Source: Mucilaginibacter sp.
GTDB lineage: Bacteria; Bacteroidota; Bacteroidia; Sphingobacteriales; Sphingobacteriaceae
Length of the DNA: 64,000 bases
Reading direction: 5' to 3'
NCBI RefSeq assembly: GCF_025362475.1
Contig: NZ_JANYGH010000005.1
Span: forward strand, 1-64,000
Shown: one piece after another, positions 1 to 9,589 of the stretch
How the letters are laid out: the number at the start of each line of letters is the position of its first letter
Numbering within the stretch: the stretch's first letter is position 1
The notes under the pieces: model-generated
Seen by the model: the letters and a program-made list of their open reading frames with translations, nothing else
Told to the model about the DNA's origin: nothing
Database searches by the model: none
Position numbers and translations under genes: made by a program

Positions 1-2
1 AT

Positions 3-47
3 CGGCTGTCCGGTAAAAAAAGTACTTTTGCTCATGTTGGTTATTAA
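3..47 (+). CDS. possible C-terminal tail of a gene cut by the window edge
   Basis: One forward frame is open from the window edge to a TAA at 45-47 and would encode about 14 residues of a C-terminus. A strong intrinsic terminator follows at 75-108, so some plus-strand gene must end near here. The other forward frames also reach stops quickly, so the frame choice is uncertain. The family cannot be told from so few residues. Confidence 0.3.
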   Translation, partial: RLSGKKSTFAHVGY

Positions 48-74
48 AGTGTGGTAACTCTAATATCAACACAA

Positions 75-108
75 AAGGGGTGGCTTTTAGCTACCCCTTA
101 CTTTTTTT
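75..108 (+). terminator. Rho-independent terminator
   Basis: An 11-bp stem (75-85 with 89-99, one G-T wobble) closes a 3-base loop and is followed by a run of T at 102-108. It should end the plus-strand gene that enters from the left edge. The stem lies between two inverted copies of TGTCCGGTAAA/TTTACCGGACA at 7-17 and 120-130. Confidence 0.75.
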
Positions 109-212
109 CAAAAAATTCGTTTACCGGACAACAGTGCACTGCGTTCAGGATGACAACTTTTCAAAACGTCATTGCCCTCCACTGCCCGGGGAATTTCATC
201 ACTACCAATGTT

Positions 213-1370
213 TTATTTAGCGTCCAGTCGCTCATCTATCGCATCCAACAAATATTCTTTTTTATCATCGGCATACTCCCAGAACATTACACCGGCCATT
301 TGGTGATCAACCATATACTGGCATTTATTTTTTACCGACCATTCATCGTCAAAGGTGATAAACTGTTTGGTGCTTGCTTTAAATAAGTAAGGGGCACCGG
401 CAGCATTGTCGCGATAATAAGTGAAACCATTTCGGTTGAGCAGACTGTCTTTTAAATGGGTATAGCCGCCAACCCAGATATGTTCGCCGGTTTTCATGCC
501 AACACCATTTTGGGCCGAATCCTTTACCATTACCGACCGGCCATAAAAGGCGATACCCATAACCAGTTTGCTGGCTGGTACTCCCTGCGCAAGATAAGCT
601 GATACGGCTTTATCGGCCGAGTTATCGGTTTTATATTTATCTGAGGCAAACAGGTTGGTATGATGTACGGCAATACCCAGGGTATCCTGGAAATAATCAT
701 AGGTCATGAGGTTAATATAGTCGAGATATTGGGAAACTTTACCCATTTCTGTGTGCTGCAGAAAACGGCTGAAGCCACCTACTGCCGCAGTTAGGAGTTT
801 TTTATTGCCGGTTTCTTTTTCAAGTGCATCAAGCTCTCTTCTTAAATCGGCAAACATGAGGGTATAGTTTTGCTCGTCTTCCTTGCGTACTATGTTATGA
901 TCGCCCTGCAAACCGGGGTATTCCCAGTCTATATCAACACCATCCAGTTTGTATTTGCGGATGAGATCAACCGCGCTGGCCGCGAAAGCCTTACGAGCGG
1001 TATCGGTAAGTACCGCATCGGAGAAGTTTTTACTCCAGGTCCACCCACCGATAGAAATCAGGATCTTGAGGTCTGGATTTTTCTTTTTTAACGTTAAAAG
1101 ATTGCGGAAGTTGATTGTGTCGGTACGTTCATGCGTGAGCCATGCCCGGTTGTTGCGCACATTTACAAAAGCATAATTAATATGGGTAAGTTTTTCTGGG
1201 TTTACCATGCTCATATCGGTTAGGCCCCTGTAGCCACCAACGTAGCCAATTACTACGTATTTGGATTTTTTAAGCTGTGCTTGAAGGATAAAAGCAGGCA
1301 TTAAAAACATTAAAAGGCAAAATGTTGCTTTTATTATTAATGTCTTCTTTCTTAAAAGTAAAGTGATCAT
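213..1370 (-). CDS. secreted glycoside hydrolase family 18 chitinase
   Basis: Probable secreted or periplasmic endo-acting chitinase (GH18) hydrolysing beta-1,4-GlcNAc polymers by substrate-assisted catalysis. Residues 1-32 form a signal peptide with a hydrophobic core ending near QAQ. The TIM-barrel signatures are visible: SIGGW at 106-110 on strand beta-3, and DGVDIDWE at 143-150, the DxxDxDxE motif with Glu150 as acid/base. The 385 residues fit a bare catalytic domain; no carbohydrate-binding module or sorting domain is seen. A 40-base gap separates it from the upstream acyltransferase gene on the same strand, so co-transcription is possible. The exact substrate (chitin or an endo-GlcNAcase substrate) cannot be told from sequence. 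Confidence 0.9.
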   Translation of the reverse strand: MITLLLRKKTLIIKATFCLLMFLMPAFILQAQLKKSKYVVIGYVGGYRGLTDMSMVNPEKLTHINYAFVNVRNNRAWLTHERTDTINFRNLLTLKKKNPDLKILISIGGWTWSKNFSDAVLTDTARKAFAASAVDLIRKYKLDGVDIDWEYPGLQGDHNIVRKEDEQNYTLMFADLRRELDALEKETGNKKLLTAAVGGFSRFLQHTEMGKVSQYLDYINLMTYDYFQDTLGIAVHHTNLFASDKYKTDNSADKAVSAYLAQGVPASKLVMGIAFYGRSVMVKDSAQNGVGMKTGEHIWVGGYTHLKDSLLNRNGFTYYRDNAAGAPYLFKASTKQFITFDDEWSVKNKCQYMVDHQMAGVMFWEYADDKKEYLLDAIDERLDAK

Positions 1371-1410
1371 GGTTAGGTTATATTAAATGGTGATATGAGG
1401 TTTTAGGATT

Positions 1411-2589
1411 TTAAATTTTTAAACGGATGCGTTTCTTTTCCATTAAGCCAACTATCGCAATCAGTATAAAAGCAGTAGCCATGCTTCGTACTAAACCAAT
1501 GATTCCATTGTTCAATATCTCCGGGTATTTAATATGGAATAACATCAGAATAAATACCTGGAAATAAGGCATCAGGTAGCACGTAAGCGTACTTGTTCCT
1601 GCAGGCCAGATTAGTTTAAACCAGTCTTTTTTGCCCTTTACATCAATCAGGAAGATCATTAGCTCGAAAACCAGTATGGTAATACCGCTGCAAATAAAGA
1701 TCCAGGCAGGGGTGGAGTGTATTTTGGAAATACCTTCGGCATAGGGGCGCACCAATAAACCCAACGCAATTAGCAGTAAGCCAATGCTGCCAAATATCAC
1801 CCATAATAATTGTGTTTTGTTTTTTGATACCAGCAGGCTGTATATCCCCGAGATCATAACACCACCCATTACTAATGATAACGCTGATGCATCACCAAGT
1901 AAAGGGATTTTAAAATTGATGACATCGGTATGTTTGGCAATATTTATGGCAACGAAAACTATCAGCGCAATAACGAGGATATTCATTTTTCCTTTGGCTA
2001 AAAGATAGATTAAGGCACAAACCAAGTAAGCCCAGCCAATGATGCCTAAAATACCCCACCAGGAAGTATGCATGCCGTGTACTAATCCGCCATCATCACC
2101 TCCTTTGTAGATAACAGCCATGGCGATGAGCAGTAATATTCCAGCCCCGGTAAAGGTGTATCGCCGTATTTTGGTCATAGTGGTAGGATAATCAAGCCAG
2201 ATAAGGAAGAATGCAATGGTTATTAATATGGCCCACAAAGCTTTAGGTATAATGCCCGCTGCTGAGTTGTAGCTTTCCAGGTTTACATGAAAAAAGCCCA
2301 TGATAATAAGCGCAGCGCTGCGGGTGAGGATATAGATCAATATAGATGAAAATAAATCGCCTTTAGTCATCCTGTTTTTGATAGCGAAAGGCAGTGAAAG
2401 CCCGACAATGAACAAAAATGCAGGGAAAATGGTATCCGCAAATCCCATGGCATCAGCATCGCCATCCGCATGATCTATCCACATGGGTATGTGCTTTACG
2501 CCACTGGCATCATTTACAAATATCATGAGCAGCATGGTAATGGCGCGCAGTACATCAATAGATAAAAGGCGTTTGGGAAGTTGATTCAT
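1411..2589 (-). CDS. DUF5009/HGSNAT-like membrane acyltransferase family protein
   Basis: Polytopic inner-membrane protein of 392 residues with roughly ten hydrophobic segments. The N-terminus has the pattern of the heparan-alpha-glucosaminide N-acetyltransferase-like family (COG4299/DUF5009): RLLSIDVLRAITMLLMIFVN, then a loop with GVKHIPMWIDHADGD and DTIFPAFLFIVG. Family members are thought to move acyl groups across the membrane onto sugars. Its place directly upstream of a chitinase suggests amino-sugar metabolism, but that is inference. The ATG at 2589 is preceded by a TAGCTTTG minus-7 box (2623-2630, minus strand), which would give a leader of about 30 bases. Confidence 0.75.
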   Translation of the reverse strand: MNQLPKRLLSIDVLRAITMLLMIFVNDASGVKHIPMWIDHADGDADAMGFADTIFPAFLFIVGLSLPFAIKNRMTKGDLFSSILIYILTRSAALIIMGFFHVNLESYNSAAGIIPKALWAILITIAFFLIWLDYPTTMTKIRRYTFTGAGILLLIAMAVIYKGGDDGGLVHGMHTSWWGILGIIGWAYLVCALIYLLAKGKMNILVIALIVFVAINIAKHTDVINFKIPLLGDASALSLVMGGVMISGIYSLLVSKNKTQLLWVIFGSIGLLLIALGLLVRPYAEGISKIHSTPAWIFICSGITILVFELMIFLIDVKGKKDWFKLIWPAGTSTLTCYLMPYFQVFILMLFHIKYPEILNNGIIGLVRSMATAFILIAIVGLMEKKRIRLKI

Positions 2590-2622
2590 TGCGATGTTTT
2601 GATTTCGGATTTATCTTGGAAA

Positions 2623-2630
2623 CAAAGCTA
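2623..2630 (-). promoter_or_regulatory. minus-7 box of the acyltransferase-chitinase unit
   Basis: TAGCTTTG on the minus strand matches the Bacteroidota minus-7 consensus TAnnTTTG exactly and lies about 33 bases before the ATG at 2589. Confidence 0.5.
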
Positions 2631-2807
2631 TAAGGTAATATTCTTAAGGCGTATTGGCAAGCCACTACATTACTACTACCATGGTAAAAGACAGGTATTT
2701 TGAAATAAAAGCTTTGTATTGGAGTACAAAAAAATGAACAATAAGATTCAATTAAGGAGTTAAAAACGGCATTGGCAAAATACTCCGCAGGAATATCATC
2801 GTTACCT

Positions 2808-2845
2808 AATTAAGCACAATGCTGATGGAAGCATTGTGCTTAATT
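2808..2845 (-). terminator. perfect 16-bp hairpin at the 3' end of the MG2-protein operon
   Basis: AATTAAGCACAATGCT (2808-2823) and its exact reverse complement (2830-2845) close a 6-base loop, 30 bases beyond the stop of the 1185-residue gene. The minus strand has no T-run after the stem, while the plus strand has TTTTT, so it may act as a 3' stabilising hairpin or a weak bidirectional terminator. Confidence 0.5.
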
Positions 2846-2875
2846 CGATTTTTGAAGACGTAATATCGAAAAAAC

Positions 2876-5800
2876 TTAATTAACGGTATAATTATAAATT
2901 TGCCGGCCAATATTGCCTTTGTCATCAATTCCTTCAACCAAAAGGCGATAAGTTCCGGCGCCATCTGAATTATAAAAACTAAATGTAGAGTTGCCGTCTT
3001 TATCGGTCAGTAGTTCCGGGTTCCAATAAATGGTTGATCGTAAATCCGGCTGATTAATTATTTTACTTTCATATTTTGGTGCATAAAATTCGCGTGCTTT
3101 GTAAAATCCATCAACTGTAATAGGTAATATTCCTTTTGAAGGAATATCCTTCGCCTTTTTTCCTTCGCCCTGCCTTGTTGTTATCACCCATACAGCATTG
3201 CCATTTTTAACCCTCATCCCATAAATAGTTGCATTTGCGCCATATAATGCTTCAACTGTTTCTACATCATTGATATTAACACTACTGAAATTATCTACTT
3301 CTAAGCCATCTATAATAAACATCCCTGCTTTTTTAGCAAGGCCATGAAATTTTTGAGACAAAACAGAACCAAGATCTGGCCCCAGTTTTTCTAATTCTTC
3401 GCGATGGATAACCTGGTCTGCATGGCCCGCCCCACCGTAATTAGATGATCGGTAATTATCATTTCTTTTTACAGATCTTATTTTGACCTCTTTAAGTGCA
3501 ATTGGCCGGCGGCCAATATATTTCAATGTATTTTCCTGTTGCTTTTTGCTATTATCTAAATAAATGGCCATTAGCTGGTTTATATCACCGTTATTATTAA
3601 GAGTAGGGCGGGTAAGTACAGGCGGATTTTTATATTGATTATAAGTAAGCACTGTGTTATTACCGGCTTTAGCATTGATAGCTTGTAGTATAAATTGGGT
3701 GCTATCAGTAAAAATCAGGTTGCTGAAAGTGAAGCTTCCGTCATTGCCCGTAATCTGACTCAAAATATCACCGCCGTGCCGTGGCAAAAGTGATACCGTT
3801 GCGTTTACAAGTGGCTTGCCCCAGATGCTTTTTGCGATGCCGCTTATTTCAAGTCCTTTCTCGGGTTGGTAAGCAAGCGCAGGGTAACTGTTATCCAACA
3901 GTGGTTTCCATTGAAACCTGCGATAACCATGTGTAAGCATTACCAGATCAAGGTTTCCGGTTGTTTCCTGGTTAATGTGGTTAAAATAATAGTTAGGTTG
4001 TTCTATAAAGCCTTTTAAATCGCTCTTTAATAACAGCTGGGCAAATATGGAGTTCTCTGCATTATCATCAACCGGTACTTTGCCCGCATCAATCACTGAT
4101 ACCGAGAAATGTCCTTCGGATGGTTCATTTGCCCTGTTTTTTACATTTAAACTGATACTTACCTTGTCACGGTTGGAGTAAACCAATTTATTACTGTTGA
4201 TCGAGATATTCAACCGGTCGTAATTTTGAACAAATATTAAGCGCTCACACAAAGGTTCTCCTTCTGGCGAAAAAAGAGTAACCGTGGCAACGCCCGTATG
4301 TAATCTTCTTTTCAGGATATCAATATCAACTACGGGTTTATCCAGCTTGCAAGCTATAGAAGTAAGCACACCGCCAGACCAGATTAGCAGCCTATACTCC
4401 TTATTTTTATTTTCATCAAAATATAGCTTATTAGCCTGTAGCCTAACTGTTGCTTTGGGTATGGAATCGTTATCAATAGAAAAAGCCAAACCCTTGTTTT
4501 CAATAGCAGGCAGGTTTATCATATTTTGAGTTCCGTTTGTGTAGGTTAACCTGGCCTTGTAAGTTTTGCCCTGCTGCGGGGTTAAATAAAAATAACCCAT
4601 GCCCAGGTGTGCAGATACAAAGGTTGAAACAATATTATTTTCATTATCCACGATCACACCGTTAACATCAACGCCTAAGCCCGATGGGGATATCGACTTA
4701 AAAGCTATTTTGGATTTAACATCAGCAACCAGCTTGCCTCCCTCCGGAAAGAATTGTACATCGACTTTGTTATTCGCGGCCGATGTTTTTTGAGTACTGT
4801 TTTCTGGTATTTTATAGTCACGTATAGAAGCAACCGGTATAATCTGTTCAAAATAATTGTCTTCGCCATCGTTTCGCATCCAGTTGGTATAGGCCCTTAT
4901 CCTGTAATTTCCTTTTGGCAACGAATCGGCCAGCGCGAAATCGCCCCAGGCCACACCATCTGCCAACTGGAGTTTTATTGATCTATCAATCTTGTTGGTA
5001 GTATTGATCAAATCAACATGGAGTATACCGCTCAAACTTGTAAGCTGGTGGTCATCATCCTGCGTAACATAGGCCTTAAAATACACGGTATCGCCGGCGG
5101 CATAATAAGGCTTATCAAAATGGAGGTAAGTTTTTTCATTAATATGCTGGTCGGTAAAGGTTTTTAGTTTAGCTATGGCATTTTCTGCAAAAGCAGGCGT
5201 CGACGTTGTTGGTAAACTTTGTGGGGCCTCATAATCAACCGGCAAAAGCTCTGCAACGCGGTAATGCCCCCAGGCTCCGCTAAATGATAAACTGTTAGGG
5301 TCGGCAAGGCCTCCATTATTATCAACCAAAGCGTTTGGTGTATTAAAGCTTATTAAAGTAGTTTCGGTGTTGATGGGGTCGTTTATATGGTTTAAAGCAC
5401 CGTTTTTACTAAAGTGGCCATCTTCATTATAGGTAACGTGTAATCCGTCCAGTTCGCAGCTAAGGGCATACATTTTGGGCTGGTCGGTAGGTTTTAGTAT
5501 ATCCGTTTGATCAAGAGGGAAATTCCTTAACGTTTGGAATGTTTTATCCAGCTTTGATTTTTTTACCCAATAGGAGATTGAATCAGCATAGTGTTTATTG
5601 CTTGCTTTCAGTTTGGTAAAGTGATCTATCTTTGCTGCAATTATATCATCTGTTGGTCTTAGCGGGTTTGGCTCATAAGCATATTGAAAAATTCGGAAAC
5701 CTTCTTCATTAATCCGGTTGGCTATAATCGACCGTAAAAAGTGTATGGGTGAATTCTGATAAACATGCTGGCGTTGTTTTTCCCATTTTTTTTGCTGCGA

Positions 5801-6433
5801 TGGTGTGCCCTGCATTTCCTCAAAAAAAACAGACCCTTCATAATGTGTTTTAAGCGTATTAAAATAGTTGCTTTGTTTATAGAAATTACCAAGCAGGTAT
5901 TTTAACCGGTAGCCCAACGCTTGGTTTTCAATAACCAAAAAATCAACAGATGATGCGGTGAGGGTGTTGGTTTCATCATTATATTCAAGATCAAGCATTT
6001 CGGGGTTAATGATTTTACATTGCCTGGCCAGTTGGGATGTACCTATAAAAGCATCCCTAAATTGCTGTAGGTATTTTTGCCGGTTGGCATCATTTTGTGG
6101 TTTTATTTTAACTTCCATCAGGCTGATGGTTTTGGGTGCGATGCTTAGATTGGGCAAAGCAATACTGATATTATTCACGATGATTTGCCTGCGATAGGTT
6201 TCGAAACCAACAATAGATACAATCAACTCATATTTGCCACTTTTAACCTTGTTTAAAATGAACGTGCCATCATTGGCGGTTTTAGCGCCTATGGTAGCAT
6301 TGCTTAAAAAAACACTGGCATTGGCCACCGGCGATTGATCTGCCTGGTTTACTATTTTGCCGGATATATTTACCTGCCCAAGACATGTAAACGGGAGTAG
6401 CAGAAAAATATAGATGATAAGGTTTCTGATCAT
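2876..6433 (-). CDS. MG2-domain / CarboxypepD_reg / TonB-plug envelope protein
   Basis: Large exported protein of 1185 residues. Signal peptide 1-20, then a CarboxypepD_reg-like Ig fold (about 23-100), an unassigned region (105-400), an alpha-2-macroglobulin MG2-like domain (about 434-530, YLHFDKPYYAAGDTVYFKAY), an FFPEGG motif at 561-566, further beta-rich domains, a second carboxypeptidase-regulatory-like repeat (about 862-920), and a TonB-dependent-receptor plug-like domain (about 990-1095, with IIDGLEV and VEALYGANATIYG). No beta-barrel follows and no thioester CxEQ motif is seen, so it is neither a working receptor nor a classical macroglobulin. It follows its paralogue by 16 bases and must be co-transcribed. 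The function is unknown; a periplasmic or outer-membrane role is inferred. Confidence 0.75.
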   Translation of the reverse strand: MIRNLIIYIFLLLPFTCLGQVNISGKIVNQADQSPVANASVFLSNATIGAKTANDGTFILNKVKSGKYELIVSIVGFETYRRQIIVNNISIALPNLSIAPKTISLMEVKIKPQNDANRQKYLQQFRDAFIGTSQLARQCKIINPEMLDLEYNDETNTLTASSVDFLVIENQALGYRLKYLLGNFYKQSNYFNTLKTHYEGSVFFEEMQGTPSQQKKWEKQRQHVYQNSPIHFLRSIIANRINEEGFRIFQYAYEPNPLRPTDDIIAAKIDHFTKLKASNKHYADSISYWVKKSKLDKTFQTLRNFPLDQTDILKPTDQPKMYALSCELDGLHVTYNEDGHFSKNGALNHINDPINTETTLISFNTPNALVDNNGGLADPNSLSFSGAWGHYRVAELLPVDYEAPQSLPTTSTPAFAENAIAKLKTFTDQHINEKTYLHFDKPYYAAGDTVYFKAYVTQDDDHQLTSLSGILHVDLINTTNKIDRSIKLQLADGVAWGDFALADSLPKGNYRIRAYTNWMRNDGEDNYFEQIIPVASIRDYKIPENSTQKTSAANNKVDVQFFPEGGKLVADVKSKIAFKSISPSGLGVDVNGVIVDNENNIVSTFVSAHLGMGYFYLTPQQGKTYKARLTYTNGTQNMINLPAIENKGLAFSIDNDSIPKATVRLQANKLYFDENKNKEYRLLIWSGGVLTSIACKLDKPVVDIDILKRRLHTGVATVTLFSPEGEPLCERLIFVQNYDRLNISINSNKLVYSNRDKVSISLNVKNRANEPSEGHFSVSVIDAGKVPVDDNAENSIFAQLLLKSDLKGFIEQPNYYFNHINQETTGNLDLVMLTHGYRRFQWKPLLDNSYPALAYQPEKGLEISGIAKSIWGKPLVNATVSLLPRHGGDILSQITGNDGSFTFSNLIFTDSTQFILQAINAKAGNNTVLTYNQYKNPPVLTRPTLNNNGDINQLMAIYLDNSKKQQENTLKYIGRRPIALKEVKIRSVKRNDNYRSSNYGGAGHADQVIHREELEKLGPDLGSVLSQKFHGLAKKAGMFIIDGLEVDNFSSVNINDVETVEALYGANATIYGMRVKNGNAVWVITTRQGEGKKAKDIPSKGILPITVDGFYKAREFYAPKYESKIINQPDLRSTIYWNPELLTDKDGNSTFSFYNSDGAGTYRLLVEGIDDKGNIGRQIYNYTVN

Positions 6434-6449
6434 AATAATATGGTTATAA

Positions 6450-8978
6450 CTATGGTGTTATTTTCTTTTTTACCGTAAAGTTTAACTGCTTGCTCCAAAC
6501 TTCTTTTTCATCTGCACCCTGTATTATTACCTTGAACCGGCCAGTGATATCGCCGGTGTAAAAGGAAAGGTCAACTTCATTATTGGAATCTATTTTAATG
6601 CCGTAATTCCAGTAGATGTTAGAGAGGTATTCAGGCTCCGGATTGCTTAGTAAAGTTGCATCTATGGGATAATACTCTTTTACCTGGTTTATGCCTTTAA
6701 TTGATAGCTTGTATTTTTCGTTCGCATTATAATCTTTTGCGAATAAAATACATCCTTTATAAATAATTTCGAAACGTGAATTGGAGACTTTGTAATGACC
6801 ACCTATAAATGGCTTAAAAGATCCCGGAGTTAATAACGAATGAATTGGGCAATTCAAATATCCAAACACACATACATAATCATTGCATATTCCTTTTTCA
6901 TTGGCTTTATGCCACTTAATGCCGTCAATAAAATCATCGTTATGGTCTTTAATTATAACCTCTTTTAAAGCGATTGCTTTCTCAAATCCGTTTAATACCT
7001 GCATTTGGGTATTTGTTTCTTTTGATAGCTTTCTTTGTTCAATAAGCAGTTGACCAGCCAGATCAATATTGATTTTTTTGTAAGGGTTGTTTACATCAAT
7101 AGTATAAATATCAGGGAATTTACCGGCAACCATTAACGTGATTTTTTTATCAGGTGATATAACCATGCTTTGGGGAGTTAAATCAAATTTTCCTTTACTA
7201 TTTGTATTGATTGTTAATAAATTATCTCCTTTAACCACAGTCATTACAGCCGCCTTTTTAAGGAGCTTGCCAGCTATCGTTACATTTCCTAAAAACCGCG
7301 CGGATGAGTCATTATTCAGTGTGTCATTTGCCGTCGTTTTAACCAGGTCCGTCCACGTATACCTTCGCCAGCCTTTTACCAAAAGTAAATCCTGTACATA
7401 ATCCGGGTTGGCATAATTTTTACCCAGGGGATCGGCAGGTAATTGTTGCAGATCATGCTTCAGGTAAACATATGTATCAATATCAGATTGCCTGGTGCTT
7501 TCAATGCGGTTGTCCTGTACACAAGCAACAGATACAAGGCCATGAGTAAGCAGGCCATCAGTGTTATTTAGTTTGAGTTTAAGGTTTACTTTTTCGCGGG
7601 TACCATATTCAGCCCTATCTGTTTCCAGGGAGATTGTGGTCTTTTGTTTATAATGCGCAAAAAACAAACGTTCGGCTAAGGGCTGGCCCATGCTATCTAA
7701 CAAAGTAACCGTTGCCAGGCCTTTTGGTGCTTCGTTCAATAATATTTTAACAGTTGTTCCGGCTGGGATTGCCGTTAATTCCTTATAAGCAATGATGTTT
7801 TGGTAATTGTGCACCAGCAGGATTACCGTTTGTGATTTAGTGCTTTTTAACTGAATATTTAAGGTGTCTTCGGCTAGTACATTGGTTATATGCATAACTG
7901 GTCCATAAGGTAGGGCCTGTGGTAAATTATAGATGGTATCCTTCTGGTTAATGAAACTGCCCGATTTTATCAGCCGGAAAGTATACCTGCAATTTTTTTG
8001 GGGAGCGAACTTAAACTTCCCAATGCCGTAATAGTTGGTTTGTATAGTATCGGCAGGTTTATCGTTTTTATACAATACCCCACTTAGTTTTAAGTATTCG
8101 CCTGTTGATGAGCGGGCCTCCCAGCCAATAAGATTACTAATACCCTCAACCATGTTGCCGCCTTCGGGGAAAAAACGAATTACAGGTGAGCCCTTTATTA
8201 TCGGTAAATTGAGGCTAAGAAATTGCAGATCCTTGCCTTGTTTTATAGCTACTCTAAGTAAATTGCCTGCAGTTTTAGGTATAGTTATTGCGTATTCGCC
8301 ATAAATATCGGTTTTAGCATTGTTTATCTTTTGGCCCAAGGCGTATTCGATATTGGCGATGGGCTTTATTTTTGGGTTTTTATTCTCCACCCTTATTATC
8401 GCTTTTAAATTGCCCGTATCATCCCGCACCGTATCAACTAACCTCAGCGAAGAGCTGAAGCCTGCTTCCCCGGTTGTTTTGATAGCAATAGGCTGACTAA
8501 AAACATCTGTCGGTTTGCCATTTTTATCCAACACATTACTGTAAGCCAGCAAATGATAATTGCCTGGTGGTATAGTATCGGGCAGGGTAAGGTGACCAAA
8601 TGATAAGCTATTGGTTATGGCGAATAATTCTTCCATGGCTATTTTCCTATCGTCGTCGTTTACCAATGCCACAGAAAGCGTGTGGTGTTTTTCTTTATCA
8701 GCGCTGTTTAAAAGATAGGCCGTAAACCACACATCTTCGTTGTTGGTGTATACTGTTTTATCGAGGTGTAAATAAAAAAGGCCTTTATTATTAATAGCAT
8801 TATACCGATCTATTTTTTTAATGATGGAGTCTGCTGAAAAAGATGCGTTATTGGCATGCCTGTAATAATTTGCTGCTTGTATTTCATCAACAGGCGTTAA
8901 AGCCCTGGTTGCAATAGAGCTTTGCCCAAAACATGTAAACGGGAGTAGCACTATAAAACAAACTATAGTTTTGATCAT
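6450..8978 (-). CDS. MG2-domain envelope protein, shorter paralogue
   Basis: Exported protein of 842 residues, first gene of a two-gene operon with the 1185-residue paralogue. Signal peptide 1-19. The MG2-like domain starts near residue 68 (YLHLDKTVYTNNEDVWFTAY) and FFPEGG stands at 269-274, as in the neighbour. It lacks the N-terminal CarboxypepD_reg domain. At the C-terminus the plug-like part is rebuilt: the ALKEVIIKD lead-in is kept, but it runs into a short Cys-containing stretch (CNDYVCVFGYLNC) instead of the DG...YG plug core. The two genes look like an old duplication followed by divergence. Role unknown. Confidence 0.7.
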   Translation of the reverse strand: MIKTIVCFIVLLPFTCFGQSSIATRALTPVDEIQAANYYRHANNASFSADSIIKKIDRYNAINNKGLFYLHLDKTVYTNNEDVWFTAYLLNSADKEKHHTLSVALVNDDDRKIAMEELFAITNSLSFGHLTLPDTIPPGNYHLLAYSNVLDKNGKPTDVFSQPIAIKTTGEAGFSSSLRLVDTVRDDTGNLKAIIRVENKNPKIKPIANIEYALGQKINNAKTDIYGEYAITIPKTAGNLLRVAIKQGKDLQFLSLNLPIIKGSPVIRFFPEGGNMVEGISNLIGWEARSSTGEYLKLSGVLYKNDKPADTIQTNYYGIGKFKFAPQKNCRYTFRLIKSGSFINQKDTIYNLPQALPYGPVMHITNVLAEDTLNIQLKSTKSQTVILLVHNYQNIIAYKELTAIPAGTTVKILLNEAPKGLATVTLLDSMGQPLAERLFFAHYKQKTTISLETDRAEYGTREKVNLKLKLNNTDGLLTHGLVSVACVQDNRIESTRQSDIDTYVYLKHDLQQLPADPLGKNYANPDYVQDLLLVKGWRRYTWTDLVKTTANDTLNNDSSARFLGNVTIAGKLLKKAAVMTVVKGDNLLTINTNSKGKFDLTPQSMVISPDKKITLMVAGKFPDIYTIDVNNPYKKINIDLAGQLLIEQRKLSKETNTQMQVLNGFEKAIALKEVIIKDHNDDFIDGIKWHKANEKGICNDYVCVFGYLNCPIHSLLTPGSFKPFIGGHYKVSNSRFEIIYKGCILFAKDYNANEKYKLSIKGINQVKEYYPIDATLLSNPEPEYLSNIYWNYGIKIDSNNEVDLSFYTGDITGRFKVIIQGADEKEVWSKQLNFTVKKKITP

Positions 8979-9589
8979 GGCAATTGCATAAGGTAACCAG
9001 GCCCTATAATTTGCTTATAAAAACATGAAACACCAATGAAAATATCGATAGTTAAATGTTGTTATCTGCCTAATTATTAAGCTTGTGTTTTTAGGTTTAC
9101 TAGATTTTACTAAAGTTATGAAAAAGATTTAATTCATTCACTTATTAGTTGTTGGAAGATCTTTGAACCGAATATGGGCTTTAGCGGTATTGGAAGCGTT
9201 TTATTAAGGAAGGCTTATCGATAAATTATCGAGGTGTGTGTATCGTGTTTGTATCGAAATTTATCCCTGAATTTTAGATTTATCCTGTTGTTTTGGGTTT
9301 TCTATGATGTGTCTTTGTTTTTTATCTATTTTTTTTGTTTTTAAATTTAATTTATCTTTTTATGTTAAATAAAAGGCATTTTTAAAATTTGTTTTTGATA
9401 TAAAAAGATTTTTATGTAGAAAATTTTAAAGTTTTATGTTTTATTTTAAGTGTTTTTCAAATAAATGTAAAATTTAATAAAAATTTAACCTGTATTTATA
9501 TTGGTTTTATGTTAAAATGATAATTTATGAATAAATAATGCTAATTTGTAGGTTAATCAACAGAGTTAATTAATCCAATCAAACAAAGC
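8979..9589. other. AT-rich divergent intergenic region
   Basis: This 611-base gap separates the minus-strand MG2 operon from the plus-strand TonB-dependent receptor gene. From about 9280 to 9560 it is almost pure A and T with many T- and A-runs, as expected of intrinsically bent DNA or a nucleoid-protein site. A small palindrome CGATAAATTATCG lies at 9219-9231. No ORF, tRNA or known riboswitch is seen. A TAATTTG sequence at 9542-9548 resembles a minus-7 box one base short. Confidence 0.5.

Noticed and set aside
51..386. Plus-strand ORF of 111 residues
   Set aside because: It crosses a terminator and is antisense to the chitinase 3' end.
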